A stretch of DNA of 5,374 bases from Candidatus Brocadiaceae bacterium. Its GTDB lineage: Bacteria > Planctomycetota > Brocadiia > SM23-32. Under the pieces are notes generated by a model. The model saw only the letters and a list, made by a program, of their open reading frames with translations. It was not told where the DNA came from and did not search any database. The translations under genes and the position numbers were made by a program. The DNA is taken from positions 1 through 5,374 of the forward strand of contig PUNP01000638.1 in the NCBI GenBank assembly GCA_003551785.1. Direction: 5' to 3'. This document shows, one piece after another, positions 5,205 through 5,374 of the stretch (its first letter is position 1; each line of letters starts with the position of its first letter).

Positions 5205-5246
5205 AATCCGCAGAGAGGCGGCTTCCCCCCCTCCTGCGGATTTTTT
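5205..5246 (+). terminator. Rho-independent terminator downstream of ilvC
   Basis: AATCCGCAG (5205-5213) pairs perfectly with CTGCGGATT (5234-5242); after a bulged A, GAGG (5215-5218) extends the stem with CCTC (5230-5233). The loop is C-rich. Six Ts follow the GC-rich part of the stem (5241-5246), the standard layout of an intrinsic terminator. It ends only 18 bp before the next start codon, with that gene's ribosome binding site at 5255-5258. Confidence 0.85.
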
Positions 5247-5264
5247 GATTGACCGGAGAATAAT

Positions 5265-5374
5265 ATGAAATACGATATTACCCCGAAAGACCGGTCTGTA
5301 TTGCAGGATTTAGCCGTTGCCATAGCTGAAATCGCCCAATCTCCGCATCAACGGCAGACGGCTGAGATGTGGAG
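5265..5374 (+). CDS. Probable uroporphyrinogen-decarboxylase-family (corrinoid methyltransferase-like) protein, N-terminus only
   Basis: The first 36 codons of a gene cut by the window end. The ATG at 5265 has GGAG at 5255-5258 with 6-nt spacing. The visible opening has a short lead (MKYDITPKDR), a helix LQDLAVAIAEIAQSP (13-27) and an ..AEMW end (33-36). This recalls the N-termini of a URO-D-like group common in anaerobic and PVC-group genomes, where a helix of the form RDLAxRVAEIAxLP precedes an RxxLW motif. Members are often annotated as methylcobamide:CoM-type methyltransferases or simply URO-D proteins. The catalytic barrel is outside the window, so function is tentative, although the start itself is well supported. 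If correct, it would be a second methyl-corrinoid gene near acsE. Confidence 0.6.
   Translation, partial: MKYDITPKDRSVLQDLAVAIAEIAQSPHQRQTAEMW

Overview
The window reads as chromosomal DNA of an uncultured or poorly characterised anaerobic bacterium of moderate GC content. The evidence is a methyltetrahydrofolate:corrinoid methyltransferase of the Wood-Ljungdahl type (AcsE), an MEP-pathway isoprenoid gene (ispF), a short class I ketol-acid reductoisomerase of the kind I associate with Bacteroidota and related lineages, and the start of a protein resembling uroporphyrinogen-decarboxylase-family methyltransferases. The mix would fit an anaerobic Planctomycetota/PVC-type or candidate-phylum bacterium, but this assignment is low-confidence inference. 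No insertion sequence, integrase, CRISPR array, rRNA or tRNA gene was seen.

Layout. (1) 1-2020, plus strand: a tightly packed trio. The 3' end of acsE overlaps a DUF3786 gene by four bases (GTGA), which overlaps a P-loop NTPase/DRTGG-domain gene by four bases (ATGA). (2) 2021-2372: a 352-bp intergenic region with a direct repeat, a 12-bp palindrome, a good sigma70-type promoter and a roughly 124-nt structured leader. (3) 2373-2936, plus: a NusG paralogue of the RfaH/UpxY/LoaP kind, standing alone. (4) 2937-3185: the gap between convergent genes, filled by two 89-bp modules in inverted orientation, each with three hairpins. (5) 3186-3686, minus: ispF. (6) 3687-4092: a divergent intergenic region with hairpins, a minus-strand promoter candidate for ispF and a perfect-consensus promoter for ilvC. 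(7) 4093-5142, plus: ilvC. (8) 5143-5264: a small hairpin and a strong intrinsic terminator. (9) 5265-5374, plus: the first 36 codons of a URO-D-like protein, cut by the window end.

How the genes relate. The first three genes are probably translationally coupled and serve the methyl branch of the acetyl-CoA pathway. AcsE moves the methyl group from methyl-tetrahydrofolate to a corrinoid iron-sulfur protein; its two partners have no established function but sit where accessory or maturation factors would. The last gene may also handle methyl-corrinoid chemistry if its tentative assignment holds. ispF, ilvC and the NusG paralogue are separate transcription units.

The most unusual structures are the inverted pair of three-hairpin modules at 2992-3180, whose stems show compensatory base changes, and the terminator at 5205-5246, which lies so close to the next start codon that the downstream gene has no room for its own promoter after it.
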